DNA of 56,133 nt from Paraburkholderia elongata (GTDB taxonomy: Bacteria; Pseudomonadota; Gammaproteobacteria; Burkholderiales; Burkholderiaceae): positions 1 to 56,133 of the forward strand of contig NZ_WOEZ01000109.1 of assembly GCF_013177735.1 (NCBI RefSeq), written 5' to 3'. Shown piece by piece: positions 47,216 to 55,153 of the stretch (within the stretch, counting starts at the first letter, position 1; each line of letters opens with the position of its first letter). Position numbers and translations under genes: made by a program. The notes beneath the pieces were generated by a model, which saw nothing but the letters and a program-made list of their open reading frames with translations, made no database searches and was not told the DNA's origin.

Positions 47216-48086
47216 GACGTTCTCCATTGATCGATTCATGCGGCGCTTCTTCCACCGACGCTTCGGCGAGAAACGCGAGCAGCCTTTCGTTGACGCCCTC
47301 GGGATCGGTGACGTTCATCATGTGCCGCTCGTTGGCGATGATCTCGGCGCGGCCGAACGGCGTGGCCGCCGCCATCGCCCGCGACATCGCCGGGCTCGAA
47401 TTCGGATCGCACCCGCCCGTGAGAAACAGCGCGGGCACGGCGAGGCTGGCGAGACGGCCGACGTGCGCATCGTCCGAGCTGGCAAAGAGCCGATAGGTGC
47501 GCGCGTAACCGACAGGATCGACGGACAGCAGCAGCCCGCGCACGGCTTGCGCCGCCTGGGTCAGATGGCCCGGAACCGGATCGCCGAACCAGCGTGAGAG
47601 CGTGGCGTCGACGCCCGTATCCAGCGGCGCATCGCCGAGCGTCGCGGCGCGCGTCATCACGGCTTCGCGCTGCGCCGGCGTGCGGTCGTACACCGCGTTC
47701 AGCGCGGCGACGCTCAGCGTGCGTTGCGGATGCTTCAGCGCGAATTCGAGCGCGACGAGCGCGCCCATCGAGTGTCCTACCACATGCGCGCGTTCGATGC
47801 GCATCGTGTCGAGCAGCGCTTCGAGTTGCGACGCGTATTCGTCGAGCGTCGGCGCGACTGTCGGCAGTGCGCTGTCGCCGTGCCCGAGCATGTCGTACAC
47901 GACGACCTGGTAGTTCGCTGTCAACGCTTCGATCTGCGGCGACCATACGGTCTGGTTCATACCCACCCCGTGGATCAGCACGACCGTGGCGCGCGCTTCT
48001 TCCAACCGCGGCGTGTAGACGCTGTAGCTCGTGTCCGCAGCCTCGCCACGCGACACGGCACGCGCGGACGCGAGCTCAGGCTTCAT
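47208..48086 (-). CDS. Alpha/beta-fold hydrolase (RutD/MhpC-like)
   Basis: A 292-residue hydrolase. The oxyanion-hole region is VVLIHGVGMNQTVW, the nucleophile elbow VVGHSMGALVALEF, the acid lies in LTGGCDPNSSPAM, and the catalytic His in IIANERHMMNVTDPEGVN. It could cleave the ring-opened or carbamoyl product of the monooxygenase. AGGAG lies about 10 bases upstream and the start overlaps the DUF1185 gene by 11 bases. Confidence 0.9.
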   Translation of the reverse strand: MKPELASARAVSRGEAADTSYSVYTPRLEEARATVVLIHGVGMNQTVWSPQIEALTANYQVVVYDMLGHGDSALPTVAPTLDEYASQLEALLDTMRIERAHVVGHSMGALVALEFALKHPQRTLSVAALNAVYDRTPAQREAVMTRAATLGDAPLDTGVDATLSRWFGDPVPGHLTQAAQAVRGLLLSVDPVGYARTYRLFASSDDAHVGRLASLAVPALFLTGGCDPNSSPAMSRAMAAATPFGRAEIIANERHMMNVTDPEGVNERLLAFLAEASVEEAPHESINGERHD

Positions 48087-48663
48087 GGGACTCGAGCTCC
48101 TTCAGGTCCTGATAACGGTCGCCGATGCGGTGATGCGGACGGCCGCCAATCGATGCGCCCAGCGCGATCACCAGTTCATCGGGAGCAGGCGCGTCGACGA
48201 TCGAAAACTGCACGGTCAGGTAGTGCGAGCGCATGCCTTCGTCGTGCTTGTGCATCAGCGGAATCGAGATCGGGCAGTTCGGACCGCCGCGCAGGTTGGT
48301 GAAGCTCAGATAGCTTTTCGCGCCAACCGCGTTGCGGTAGTGGTTGCCGAAGCGCAGCGTGTGAATCAGCGCCGACGCGTGCTCGATCTCGCCCGACGTG
48401 CCGACGATTGCCGCCTTGCCGTAGCCTTCGACCGCATCGCCGGAACCGGCTACGCGCAGCACTTCCGCCGTCAGCATTTCGCCCAGTTGCGGCGCGAGCG
48501 CGTGAATCTCCGGCTTCAGGTCTTCGACAAAGCCGCGCCCTGCCCACGGATTACGCAGCACGGCCGCCGCGCCAAACAGCTTCAACGGCCGCGCCGCCTC
48601 CTTGCCGCCTTCGATGAAAGTTTCTTCGACGTAAGTAACCAGCTTGCGCACTTCCATCTTCAT
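48076..48663 (-). CDS. DUF1185 (amino acid synthesis family) protein
   Basis: A 195-residue protein of the family annotated as amino acid synthesis (DUF1185). Stretches such as LVTYVEETFIEGGKEAARPL, VEGYGKAAIVGTSGEIEHAS, FTNLRGGPNCPISIPLMHKH and IVIALG-like ELVIALGASIGGRPHHRIGD are characteristic. No biochemical function is known to me. ATG 48663 has AGGAG about 6 bases upstream. It is the first gene of the operon, directly behind the paired operators, so it likely performs a core step of the pathway. Confidence 0.85.
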   Translation of the reverse strand: MKMEVRKLVTYVEETFIEGGKEAARPLKLFGAAAVLRNPWAGRGFVEDLKPEIHALAPQLGEMLTAEVLRVAGSGDAVEGYGKAAIVGTSGEIEHASALIHTLRFGNHYRNAVGAKSYLSFTNLRGGPNCPISIPLMHKHDEGMRSHYLTVQFSIVDAPAPDELVIALGASIGGRPHHRIGDRYQDLKELESHEA

Positions 48664-48710
48664 ATCGTTCTCCTGAGGGGCCGAGGCCGTGAATGTCATC
48701 CGTTGAGATT

Positions 48711-48764
48711 ATGGTATTCCATCTTATGGCCCACACCAAGAACAACGGTGTTATGGAATACCAT
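48711..48764. promoter_or_regulatory. Paired GntR-type operators in catabolic operon promoter
   Basis: ATGGTATTCCAT at 48711-48722 and its exact reverse complement ATGGAATACCAT at 48753-48764 lie 42 bases apart, 48 bases upstream of the DUF1185 start. Each is itself a near-palindrome of the TGGTATxCCA kind bound by FadR-subfamily regulators. The spacing of four helical turns suits cooperative binding or a loop. A related site lies before the regulator gene at 49699. Confidence 0.75.
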
Positions 48765-48889
48765 GATACGAATCACACCCTTTCAGGCATGTTTTTCGGC
48801 TAACGGGTTCGGCGACTGCATCCGCTTGTGCGGCGCAACATATCGGAGGAGGAATTTGTCAGAGTAGAGCGAGGAGACAGGTGCGCGGG

Positions 48890-48923
48890 CAAAACAAAAG
48901 GCCGCCGGATTACCGGCGGCCTT
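48890..48923 (-). terminator. Rho-independent terminator of the FadR-type regulator gene
   Basis: On the minus strand AAGGCCGCCGG-TAAT-CCGGCGGCCTT forms an 11-base-pair stem followed by TTGTTTTG. It lies about 25 bases after the regulator stop, so the regulator is transcribed separately from the operon downstream. Confidence 0.85.
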
Positions 48924-48947
48924 CGTGGGAACGGAATGGGATGCGGC

Positions 48948-49634
48948 TCAGGCGTTGCCGGCGGTCTCGTTTGGCTGCGCGAGCGCGTTTTGCGCCAGTT
49001 CAGCGGTCCGTTTGATGTGCGCGGCCGATGCCGCCGAAGCCGCCTCGCCGTCACCCCGCTCGATTGCATCGAGCAGGTTGTTCATCTCGCGATTGGACTC
49101 GCCGCCGCGTCCCGGCATGGCGATGGTCAACGCGCGCAGCCGGTTGATGCGCGCGTTCAGCGTTTTGACGACCGCCAGCGAGACGCGCTTTTGCGCGCCC
49201 TCGAACAGCGCTTCGTAGAATCGCTCCGTGTATTCGAGCACGCGCGGCAGGTCCTGCTTCTCGAACGCGTCTTCGATGGTCGCGCGGATCTCGCGCAACT
49301 GCCGAACGAGTTCGGGCGTCGACTGCTCGGCGCACGCGCGCGCGGCATTGGCTTCGAGCAGGCCGCGCAGTTCGTAGATTTCGCCGACCTGTTCAGGATC
49401 GAGCCGCGCGACGATCGGCCCTTGCCGCGCGACGATCTCAACGAGCCCTTCCGTCTCCAGATGCCGCAGCACTTCGCGCACCACCGTGCGGCTCACCCCG
49501 AGTTCGTCGCACAGCGTGCGTTCGACGAGCCGCGCGCCCGGCCGGAAATACCCTTGCACTATCGCGCCACGCAGCTTGTCCAGCGTAAGTTCGCGCAGGG
49601 TCTTGGCATTGCGGTCGATTCTGAGGTCTGACAT
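48948..49634 (-). CDS. GntR/FadR-subfamily transcriptional regulator, proximal
   Basis: A 228-residue regulator with winged helix (LVERTLCDELGVSRTVVREV, LRHLETEGLV) and an FCD domain (YELRGLLEANAARACAEQST, LNARINRLRALTIAMPGR). It closely resembles the paralogue at the far end of the operon. ATG 49634 (MSDLRIDRNAKTLREL) is chosen because homology starts there; the frame to 49721 crosses the operator. It lies upstream of the catabolic operon, has its own terminator and an operator-like site in its promoter, so autorepression is likely. Confidence 0.9.
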   Translation of the reverse strand: MSDLRIDRNAKTLRELTLDKLRGAIVQGYFRPGARLVERTLCDELGVSRTVVREVLRHLETEGLVEIVARQGPIVARLDPEQVGEIYELRGLLEANAARACAEQSTPELVRQLREIRATIEDAFEKQDLPRVLEYTERFYEALFEGAQKRVSLAVVKTLNARINRLRALTIAMPGRGGESNREMNNLLDAIERGDGEAASAASAAHIKRTAELAQNALAQPNETAGNA

Positions 49635-49698
49635 GGGCGGCAAAAAGAGAAACGCACGATAGCTGTGACGCGTGCTCGACATGCCGAGGGACGCGCGC

Positions 49699-49710
49699 TG
49701 GAATGCCATA
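49699..49710. promoter_or_regulatory. GntR-type operator before proximal regulator gene
   Basis: CTGGAATGCCAT resembles the operators at 48711 and 48753 (10 of 12 positions shared with ATGGAATACCAT). It lies about 65 bases upstream of the regulator start, a suitable place for autoregulation. Confidence 0.6.
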
Positions 49711-50299
49711 TTATCGCCCATCTCAACCTATATCTGTGGAGCGGAGTAGCCTCCTCGAATGCACTCTCATCTAGAGACGCTCAGGCTCGAGCGCTAGCTG
49801 CCAACCCCCAAGAGATTGGCTTGATCAATGTGTTTTGCCTTTCCAAACGGGCGGTTGCGTACGTTTCAGAGCGATCGCTTATCTTGTAATCGCGAATAAG
49901 CTCGCCATAGGAAGGTCCGCTTGCCGGACAGAGTCACCCCGCGAAATCGCGACGACCGTCGTAAGTGTTCGATCTGAGGTAGTCGCACCCAGCTCATGTC
50001 AACGTGGCCATACGTTCCGCTCCAGTGACCACGGCAAGACTGACGAAGGGCGGACCCCGCATTCGCGATCGACCTACAGTCTTGATAATTCGCGCCGCCA
50101 CCCCGCAACCAACCCGTATGATTTAGACGAGGTGTGTCACCGTTACACTGAACAGCAGGATTAGCGGGCTGGGCTCGCAGCCCGCCAATCGTGCAATGAA
50201 GCGAAAGTAGAAGCGTTTCGGAAGTAAAGGTAGATGCATCCTTGGCGCAAATAGTCTACATCGCCACCCAGACGGTCGTCGTGTCCGTTCCCTTCGTAC
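49711..50299. other. Gene-poor region with one hairpin
   Basis: About 590 bases, AT-richer than the surroundings, with only short unrecognised frames. A perfect 8-base-pair stem, GCGGGCTG-GGCTCG-CAGCCCGC, lies at 50164-50185 but has no T-run on either side. It could serve as a transcript end for the leftward genes to its right. Confidence 0.35.
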
Positions 50300-50651
50300 C
50301 TATTCACTGTCATGTTCGTGCAGTTCTGGCAGCTTTCCGTTTGATCCGCTATCGGTACGTTGAGGCCCTGTTGGCAGAACCGCATTGTTGGCTTTTCTCT
50401 CCCGACGCTCGCTGCGTCGCTGTTCCGCACGCTTCACGACTTCTTCCAGCGATTGCACGTGTTCGGGGGTCGAACGACCAAAGCGCTTGCGATAACAGTG
50501 CGCGATAAATTCGGCGAGGGGGCGCTTCCACGGCTCCTGCTGGTCGTTAGCCAGCGATCCGAATTTTCGGGGATTCAATCCCAGTTCGCGCGCTCAACCT
50601 GAAACGCTGCCGCGCTTCAAACCAGGGCTGAAGCTTCGATGGTACCGCCAT
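50300..50651 (-). pseudogene. Small conserved hypothetical gene, frameshifted
   Basis: The first part, from ATG 50651, reads MAVPSKLQPWFEARQRFRLS. After a shift at about 50592 the other frame continues ARELGLNPRKFGSLANDQQE, then PWKRPLAEFIAHCYRKRFGR and a charged tail. I remember a small soluble family with an uninterrupted version that has a few more residues between the two parts, so a short deletion seems to have broken it. Its ATG overlaps the upstream gene's stop by one base (TGATG), which supports a former two-gene unit. Function unknown. Confidence 0.5.
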
Positions 50652-51034
50652 CAGTGCTCACCATTGCGCCAGCTCGCGACGGTCAATCGCTCCACCGCCG
50701 CGTAATAACGTGCTTGAGAAGTCGCAGCATCGCCGTTCTGATCCGTCTTCAGAATATCAAATAGATGCTCTGCGACGACTGAGCCGATCGCGTGAACCGC
50801 ATCGTGTCGCGTAAGTCCTTCTTTCCCGAGGCGATGCATCGCCCGGACCACGGGCTCAACGTTCAGGGCGATCTGGTTTTCGACGATCACGTGTAGCGCA
50901 GCGTGTGCCGTGACGTTGGGAAGCTTGATCCTGGCGCCGCGGTGATACGTTTCGACGACCGCAATGCGCTCCTGTTCGTCAAGTTCAAGCCATGATTCAG
51001 GTTCGGGCGCGCACCCGGGGTTGTACTCTTCCAT
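50651..51034 (-). CDS. Conserved hypothetical protein (acidic, about 127 residues)
   Basis: The protein starts MEEYNPGCAPEPESWLELDE and continues ERIAVVETYHRGARIKLPNV, then HAALHVIVENQIALN and RHDAVHAIGSVVAEHLFDIL. The regular helical, acidic pattern with conserved HA and HAIGSV segments looks like a real family, but I cannot name its function. ATG 51034 has AGGA about 9 bases upstream; the longer frame to 51436 overlaps the next gene and is rejected. It is coupled to the frameshifted gene downstream. Confidence 0.65.
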   Translation of the reverse strand: MEEYNPGCAPEPESWLELDEQERIAVVETYHRGARIKLPNVTAHAALHVIVENQIALNVEPVVRAMHRLGKEGLTRHDAVHAIGSVVAEHLFDILKTDQNGDAATSQARYYAAVERLTVASWRNGEH

Positions 51035-51224
51035 GATGCAAGTCCTGTACTGACTGCTGCCTGTCTTAAAACTGCCATCTCCAGCCGCGTTGCGCGTCAG
51101 TCCGGTCATCGGCGGCAAAACGCGCGCTCGTCCCATACGACCGGGAGCGACTCGTTGACGACAACACGCCGGACCACGGGTCGTGCGGGAACCGTCAATC
51201 CCGTGACCTGGATGCATCGCGACG

Positions 51225-52442
51225 TCATGCCGCCCAATGATGCGCCAGCACCGTGGCGACGAACGAATGCCCCGGAGTGGCCGCAAACTGGTCCCGCAGA
51301 CGCCTGTTGAGCTGGTCACGTTCCATGCCGGTAGCAAGGGCCGCGTCCGCCAGCGCACCGTAGGCATCCAGCACATCGCTACCCGTGATTTCGTAACCGA
51401 AGCCTGCTGCCATCCAGTGCAGCGCCGCCGTGCCACAGGCCACCGCGAATTCAGGCTTGCGCTGCGCGAAATCGCGTGCGGCCCGCGTCAGGGTTCGCGG
51501 ATCGGTGGGGCCGCGCATCGCGAGAGACGCCGCCAGATCGAGCAGGCCGGCATCCTTCGCGGCGGCAAACCATTTCCCCTCGGCGCCGGGACTGCTCGTG
51601 ACCAGATCGCGGAGGATGCTGTCCGGACTCCTGTCCGGATACTTTTTCGCGATGGCACGGAACGTCGCGAGATGCGTGGCGCCCTGATTGGCCTCGATCG
51701 CGTAGCGTCGATATGCCTCGTCCATCATGCCCGACAACAGGAGGATAGCTTCGCCTTTGCGGGCGATTGCAGCAGCGGGCGCATTCAGCCCCCTGGACGC
51801 TTCCGCGTAACGCAGTGCTTCAGCGGAACGACCCAGTGCGATCAGTGCGTCTACCCCGTACTGGCGATACCCCCACCAGTTCAGGCGCGCGCCGTTCACG
51901 AGAACGAGGAGCTCCTCATGGCGCCCGGCGGCATTCAGTGCACTCAGACAGGCGGTGGTACCCGCGAAATGGCCGCCCGAACCTTCAGCGCCCATCACCT
52001 GAACTATAAACGGCAACAGCCGGTCTGCCCATGCGGACGCGATGGCGGGCGAGGCGCACAGGTCACCCCAGCGATCGCCCAGCTGTTCGATATACGGCAT
52101 CTGGTCGTCCTGGAGCGCGTCAAACAGGCGCTCCAGCCAACGTGTGCGTACCGGAGCGGACACGTCCACCCCGGCGATGACCGGCACAAGTGTATCGATC
52201 GCGCGATTCACCGCGGTACCCATTGCGCCGGACGAACTGTCTACGTGTTCGAGCGCCGGCGAAAGCTTTTCGAGCAAAGCGACCGCGCCATCCGCGGCGA
52301 GAACAGGATCGGCACGGGCGATCTGCCGGATCTCCGCCTGGGCTTCTTTCAGACGCTGGATCGGCAACGCGGATTTCCAGCCGAAGGTGCCCCGTCGGAA
52401 CCGCGCGGCAAAGACCCACTTGTGAGATGGTGTGCGTGTCAT
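51225..52442 (-). CDS. Conserved hypothetical protein with helical repeats
   Basis: A 405-residue protein starting MTRTPSHKWVFAARFRRGTF. The rest is Ala-rich and helical, with repeat-like stretches (ALIALGRSAEALRYAEASRG) reminiscent of TPR or similar solenoids. ATG 52442 is chosen because AGGTGG lies about 8 bases upstream; GTG 52454 is the alternative. It lies 16 bases after the companion gene at 52459 and the two form an operon. No catalytic motif is visible. Confidence 0.65.
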   Translation of the reverse strand: MTRTPSHKWVFAARFRRGTFGWKSALPIQRLKEAQAEIRQIARADPVLAADGAVALLEKLSPALEHVDSSSGAMGTAVNRAIDTLVPVIAGVDVSAPVRTRWLERLFDALQDDQMPYIEQLGDRWGDLCASPAIASAWADRLLPFIVQVMGAEGSGGHFAGTTACLSALNAAGRHEELLVLVNGARLNWWGYRQYGVDALIALGRSAEALRYAEASRGLNAPAAAIARKGEAILLLSGMMDEAYRRYAIEANQGATHLATFRAIAKKYPDRSPDSILRDLVTSSPGAEGKWFAAAKDAGLLDLAASLAMRGPTDPRTLTRAARDFAQRKPEFAVACGTAALHWMAAGFGYEITGSDVLDAYGALADAALATGMERDQLNRRLRDQFAATPGHSFVATVLAHHWAA

Positions 52443-52458
52443 ATCCCGGGCCACCTGC

Positions 52459-53331
52459 TCAGCGCGTCTTCATATAGGCGGCGTACACCGCCCCATTGAG
52501 TGTCTGCAGTTCGCGCCGGGCTTGCAGCAGTTCGTGATGCCGGCCCTGCCGCTCCAGGCTGAGCAGTCCGAGCATCAGCTTCGCCGCCAGTTCGGGCGCG
52601 TGCCGTCGGGAAGGCTCCGCCTGCCTGAACAGGGGTGCAAGTCCGGCCTTTTCTGTGAGGACCCACGCCGGAAACCATGCGAGATCGTCAATGTCGCCGG
52701 CGCCGTCGAACGACGTATCGAAGTAGCGCCGCAACGTATTGACGCACGTGTCGCCAAGCCGGCTCAAAAGCTGGTCAAACCGGGATGGAGAAAGCCACGC
52801 AAGCTCCACCAGCAATGGCCAGGCCGCGTCCAGGCCATCGAGCCGGTAACGTGCCTCCGTCATCCAGCAAAGCGGCGCTGGAATCCGTCGCCAGGACGCG
52901 ATGCGCGATGTCGCATCGGAGGCCTCGGCCCACCGCGCAGCAAGCAGGAAGAGCGGCGCCACGTGCGCATCCGCGTGGTCCGCACGGAAAGGCAGCGCAG
53001 CGGCGCGCCCGGCCAGTTCTGCCCAGAGCGGTGCGAGCCAGGTCGCCCCGCTCTGCCTCGGGAACACACGCGCGACTGCGGGCTGGACTTCGTGAGATAG
53101 CGCCTGGCGAGCCTGCAGGGCGGCTTCGTGACGGTCAAACGGTACCGTCGATCGACCCTCGAGAGCATTGACGATCGAACCGAAATACACCTGGGCGACA
53201 TCGTCCGGATACTCGTTCGCAAGGGCCTGCAGCGCGCGCCGCGCGCCCGCGGCATCGTACCGCTGCAACGCTGACAGGACGTCATTGCGCAGCATCACAT
53301 CGCGGCTGTCGTTGAAAATGTCGAGCTGCAT
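52459..53331 (-). CDS. Conserved hypothetical protein, partner of the helical-repeat protein
   Basis: A 290-residue protein starting MQLDIFNDSRDVMLRNDVLS and continuing ALQRYDAAGARRALQALANE. It is largely helical with repeated W and A positions (PLWAELAGRAAAL, PAPLCWMTEARYRLDGLDAA). I remember the same pair of hypothetical genes together in other genomes, but not a function. It is the first gene of the two-gene unit. Confidence 0.65.
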   Translation of the reverse strand: MQLDIFNDSRDVMLRNDVLSALQRYDAAGARRALQALANEYPDDVAQVYFGSIVNALEGRSTVPFDRHEAALQARQALSHEVQPAVARVFPRQSGATWLAPLWAELAGRAAALPFRADHADAHVAPLFLLAARWAEASDATSRIASWRRIPAPLCWMTEARYRLDGLDAAWPLLVELAWLSPSRFDQLLSRLGDTCVNTLRRYFDTSFDGAGDIDDLAWFPAWVLTEKAGLAPLFRQAEPSRRHAPELAAKLMLGLLSLERQGRHHELLQARRELQTLNGAVYAAYMKTR

Positions 53332-53475
53332 CCGTCGGATTCAGAACAGTTGGCTGGTCGGACTGACGAGGTTATTCCATTTGACCGTGCTTCTCAATTT
53401 CCTGTCGTGCTCGTCGACTGACTCGACGATTGCGCGCCGACCGCTCGCGTCGGTGACCGCGGTGCGGGCGCGTCA

Positions 53476-53796
53476 TCAGTGGTCGTGTTCCGTCGGATCT
53501 ACGAAAGACGGTTCCCAGGCCTGCCCGCCGTAGAACACGCCAACGATTGACACCACCTCGGGATCCAGAAGGTAAGCAATGACCGCGCGCTGCCGGTAGT
53601 GGGTCACGCGCAGGCCAGGTAACAGATCATCGCGCGGGACGCCGCGCTCAGGGAACGTCTGCAGGCGCAGGCAGAAATTCACGATGGCGTCCACGTAGCA
53701 AGCCGCCGTGACGGGCGAACCCGCTTCAATGATGAACCGTTCTATGTCCTCAAGCTGGTCCCGCGCTTCCGGGGCAAACTGCACCCGGTAGGTCAT
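53476..53796 (-). CDS. parE: ParE-type toxin (RelE/ParE superfamily)
   Basis: A 106-residue protein with MTYRVQFAPEARDQLEDIER, GSPVTAACYVDAIV, and the closing VTHYRQRAVIAYLLDPEVVS-IVGVFYGG segment that defines the ParE fold. ParE toxins usually poison DNA gyrase. Its start overlaps the antitoxin stop by four bases (ATGA). It probably serves replicon or region maintenance. Confidence 0.9.
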   Translation of the reverse strand: MTYRVQFAPEARDQLEDIERFIIEAGSPVTAACYVDAIVNFCLRLQTFPERGVPRDDLLPGLRVTHYRQRAVIAYLLDPEVVSIVGVFYGGQAWEPSFVDPTEHDH

Positions 53797-54062
53797 GCGG
53801 CGCCCGAGCGCTTCTTCGCCAGGTGAGCGCGCACCTGCTCGGGCGTGAGCGCGCGCGCGGGCTCCGCGCGCAAAGCTTCGGCCGCAGGCACCACCTCGTC
53901 GCGCAGCCAGGCCTCAACGGCCCTGTCGCGGGCCGCGAGGGTGCGTAGCCCGTCGCGAATCACCTCGCTTTCAGAAGCATATTCGCCGCTGGCGACCTTG
54001 GTGCGGATGAGCTCGGCCATCTCGTTGGGCAGGGTAATGCTGAACTGCTTTGTGGTACGCAT
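53793..54062 (-). CDS. parD: ParD-type antitoxin (ribbon-helix-helix)
   Basis: An 89-residue antitoxin with MRTTKQFSITLPNEMAELIR, ASGEYASESEVIRDGLRTLA and an unstructured toxin-binding tail (EPARALTPEQVRAHLAKKRS). The ATG at 54062 has GGAGGG about 5 bases upstream; the frame to 54296 is not real. It neutralises the ParE encoded downstream and should repress its own promoter. Confidence 0.9.
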   Translation of the reverse strand: MRTTKQFSITLPNEMAELIRTKVASGEYASESEVIRDGLRTLAARDRAVEAWLRDEVVPAAEALRAEPARALTPEQVRAHLAKKRSGAA

Positions 54063-54080
54063 GGCGCCCTCCAGGCTGAC

Positions 54081-54093
54081 AGGATTTAATCCT
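54081..54093. promoter_or_regulatory. Palindrome before parDE, candidate ParD operator
   Basis: AGGATT-T-AATCCT has perfect 6-base arms and lies 19 bases upstream of the parD start. This is the usual place for an RHH autorepressor site. Confidence 0.6.
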
Positions 54094-54243
54094 ACTCCGT
54101 CGACGGGGGTGCTGGCAAGGCGCGTCGGCCTTGCGCAGATAACGTGTGGCGGCCGCGTGCGACGGGACGGCGCACAGCTCGACGGATCTTCCTGCGGCCA
54201 ACCATTTCGAAGGAAAAGCTGGATGCGCCTGTCAGGGGCGCGC

Positions 54244-54693
54244 TTAATATCCGCTCGCCGGGGCGAGCATCGAACCGGTACACCTCTTCGTCCCACAGCG
54301 ACAGGCGTAGTCAGCGATCAGTTCGGGAGTAATCGCGTCATCGATAGTGAGTCCATAGGCGATAGAAAGCTCGTCGCCCGGCATCACGTCTTTGAGCGTC
54401 TCGATGAAAACCCGCCCCCGCCCGTCCTCGATCGCCTCGCAGTTCGGCTGGCAGGAGTGGTTCAGCCAGCGGGCGCTGTTGCCCCCGACGCTGCCGTCGA
54501 TCACGCGCCCGTCGGCCAGTCCAAAGATGAATGTGTGGCCGGGCGCTCCGGATCGCCGGTACCGGGCAGAGGCCCGTCGCCACGAGGTCACCTCACCGCG
54601 ATATTCGAAGATCCGCTGGCCGGCTGGAATTGCCTGCTGCGCGAACACGCCTCGTCCATGAACCGATGATTTCCTGACCGTCACGCGCCGCAC
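54244..54693 (-). CDS. Small SET-domain protein (putative protein lysine methyltransferase)
   Basis: A 149-residue SET domain. The opening VRKSSVHGRGVFAQQAIPAG matches the GxG SAM-binding start, followed by EYRGEV, the pseudoknot WLNHSCQPNCEAIEDGRGRV and FIETLKDVMPGDELSIAYG. Post-SET cysteines CRCGTKRCTG are also present. The start is GTG 54693, with CAGGAG about 8 bases upstream; the track beyond it is unlike any SET protein. Bacterial SET proteins are a minority class; the target is unknown. The full set of residues suggests an active enzyme. Confidence 0.88.
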   Translation of the reverse strand: MRRVTVRKSSVHGRGVFAQQAIPAGQRIFEYRGEVTSWRRASARYRRSGAPGHTFIFGLADGRVIDGSVGGNSARWLNHSCQPNCEAIEDGRGRVFIETLKDVMPGDELSIAYGLTIDDAITPELIADYACRCGTKRCTGSMLAPASGY

Positions 54694-54766
54694 TTCGTCA
54701 CTCCTGATCCGTTGAAGGCTGCGAGCATAGCGGGCAGCGCGTGACGCGGCAACCGGTACCGTCGCG

Positions 54767-55120
54767 TCAGAACAACCGGGTCTGCCGGGGATCACGCGCC
54801 GGGGGTCGGGATACGTCGGCCCGGCGGGTCCGTCGATTTCCACCGCTGCTGTTCCCAACGCGCTGCAGCCGTGCCAGCATCAGGCATTCCACGGCGCCAT
54901 CGTTGAAGCGCAACTCGAACACGCCGGTTACTCCGGACGGACACCGCGCTGTTGCGCGGAACGACAGGCGCAGTCCCCGCCGTTTCGCGCGGGCAATCAT
55001 CTGCGTGCGACTCATGCCGGGCCAGCAATCGGATACAAAGAGCGTCACTGTCCCGGGCAGGGACTCATGCGCGACGCCCTGTGGAAGCGTCAGTCCAGTC
55101 AGCAGGTAACTGTCAGCCAT
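54767..55120 (-). CDS. Hypothetical protein (117 residues)
   Basis: MADSYLLTGLTLPQGVAHES opens the frame, with GAGGAA about 9 bases upstream. A central LSFRATARCPSGVTGVFELR stretch and a basic C-terminus (GGNRRTRRADVSRPPARDPR) follow. I recognise no family. The ribosome binding site, and position between the KfrA-like and SET genes on the same strand, favour a real gene. Confidence 0.5.
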   Translation of the reverse strand: MADSYLLTGLTLPQGVAHESLPGTVTLFVSDCWPGMSRTQMIARAKRRGLRLSFRATARCPSGVTGVFELRFNDGAVECLMLARLQRVGNSSGGNRRTRRADVSRPPARDPRQTRLF

Positions 55121-55153
55121 GCAGCGTATTTCCTCGGCGGAGTCACTCTGCGT

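Noticed and set aside
48893..48922. Possible regulatory riboswitch or small RNA in the hairpin after the FadR-type gene
   Set aside because: It is a simple stem of 11 pairs followed by a T-rich run, fully explained as a rho-independent terminator.
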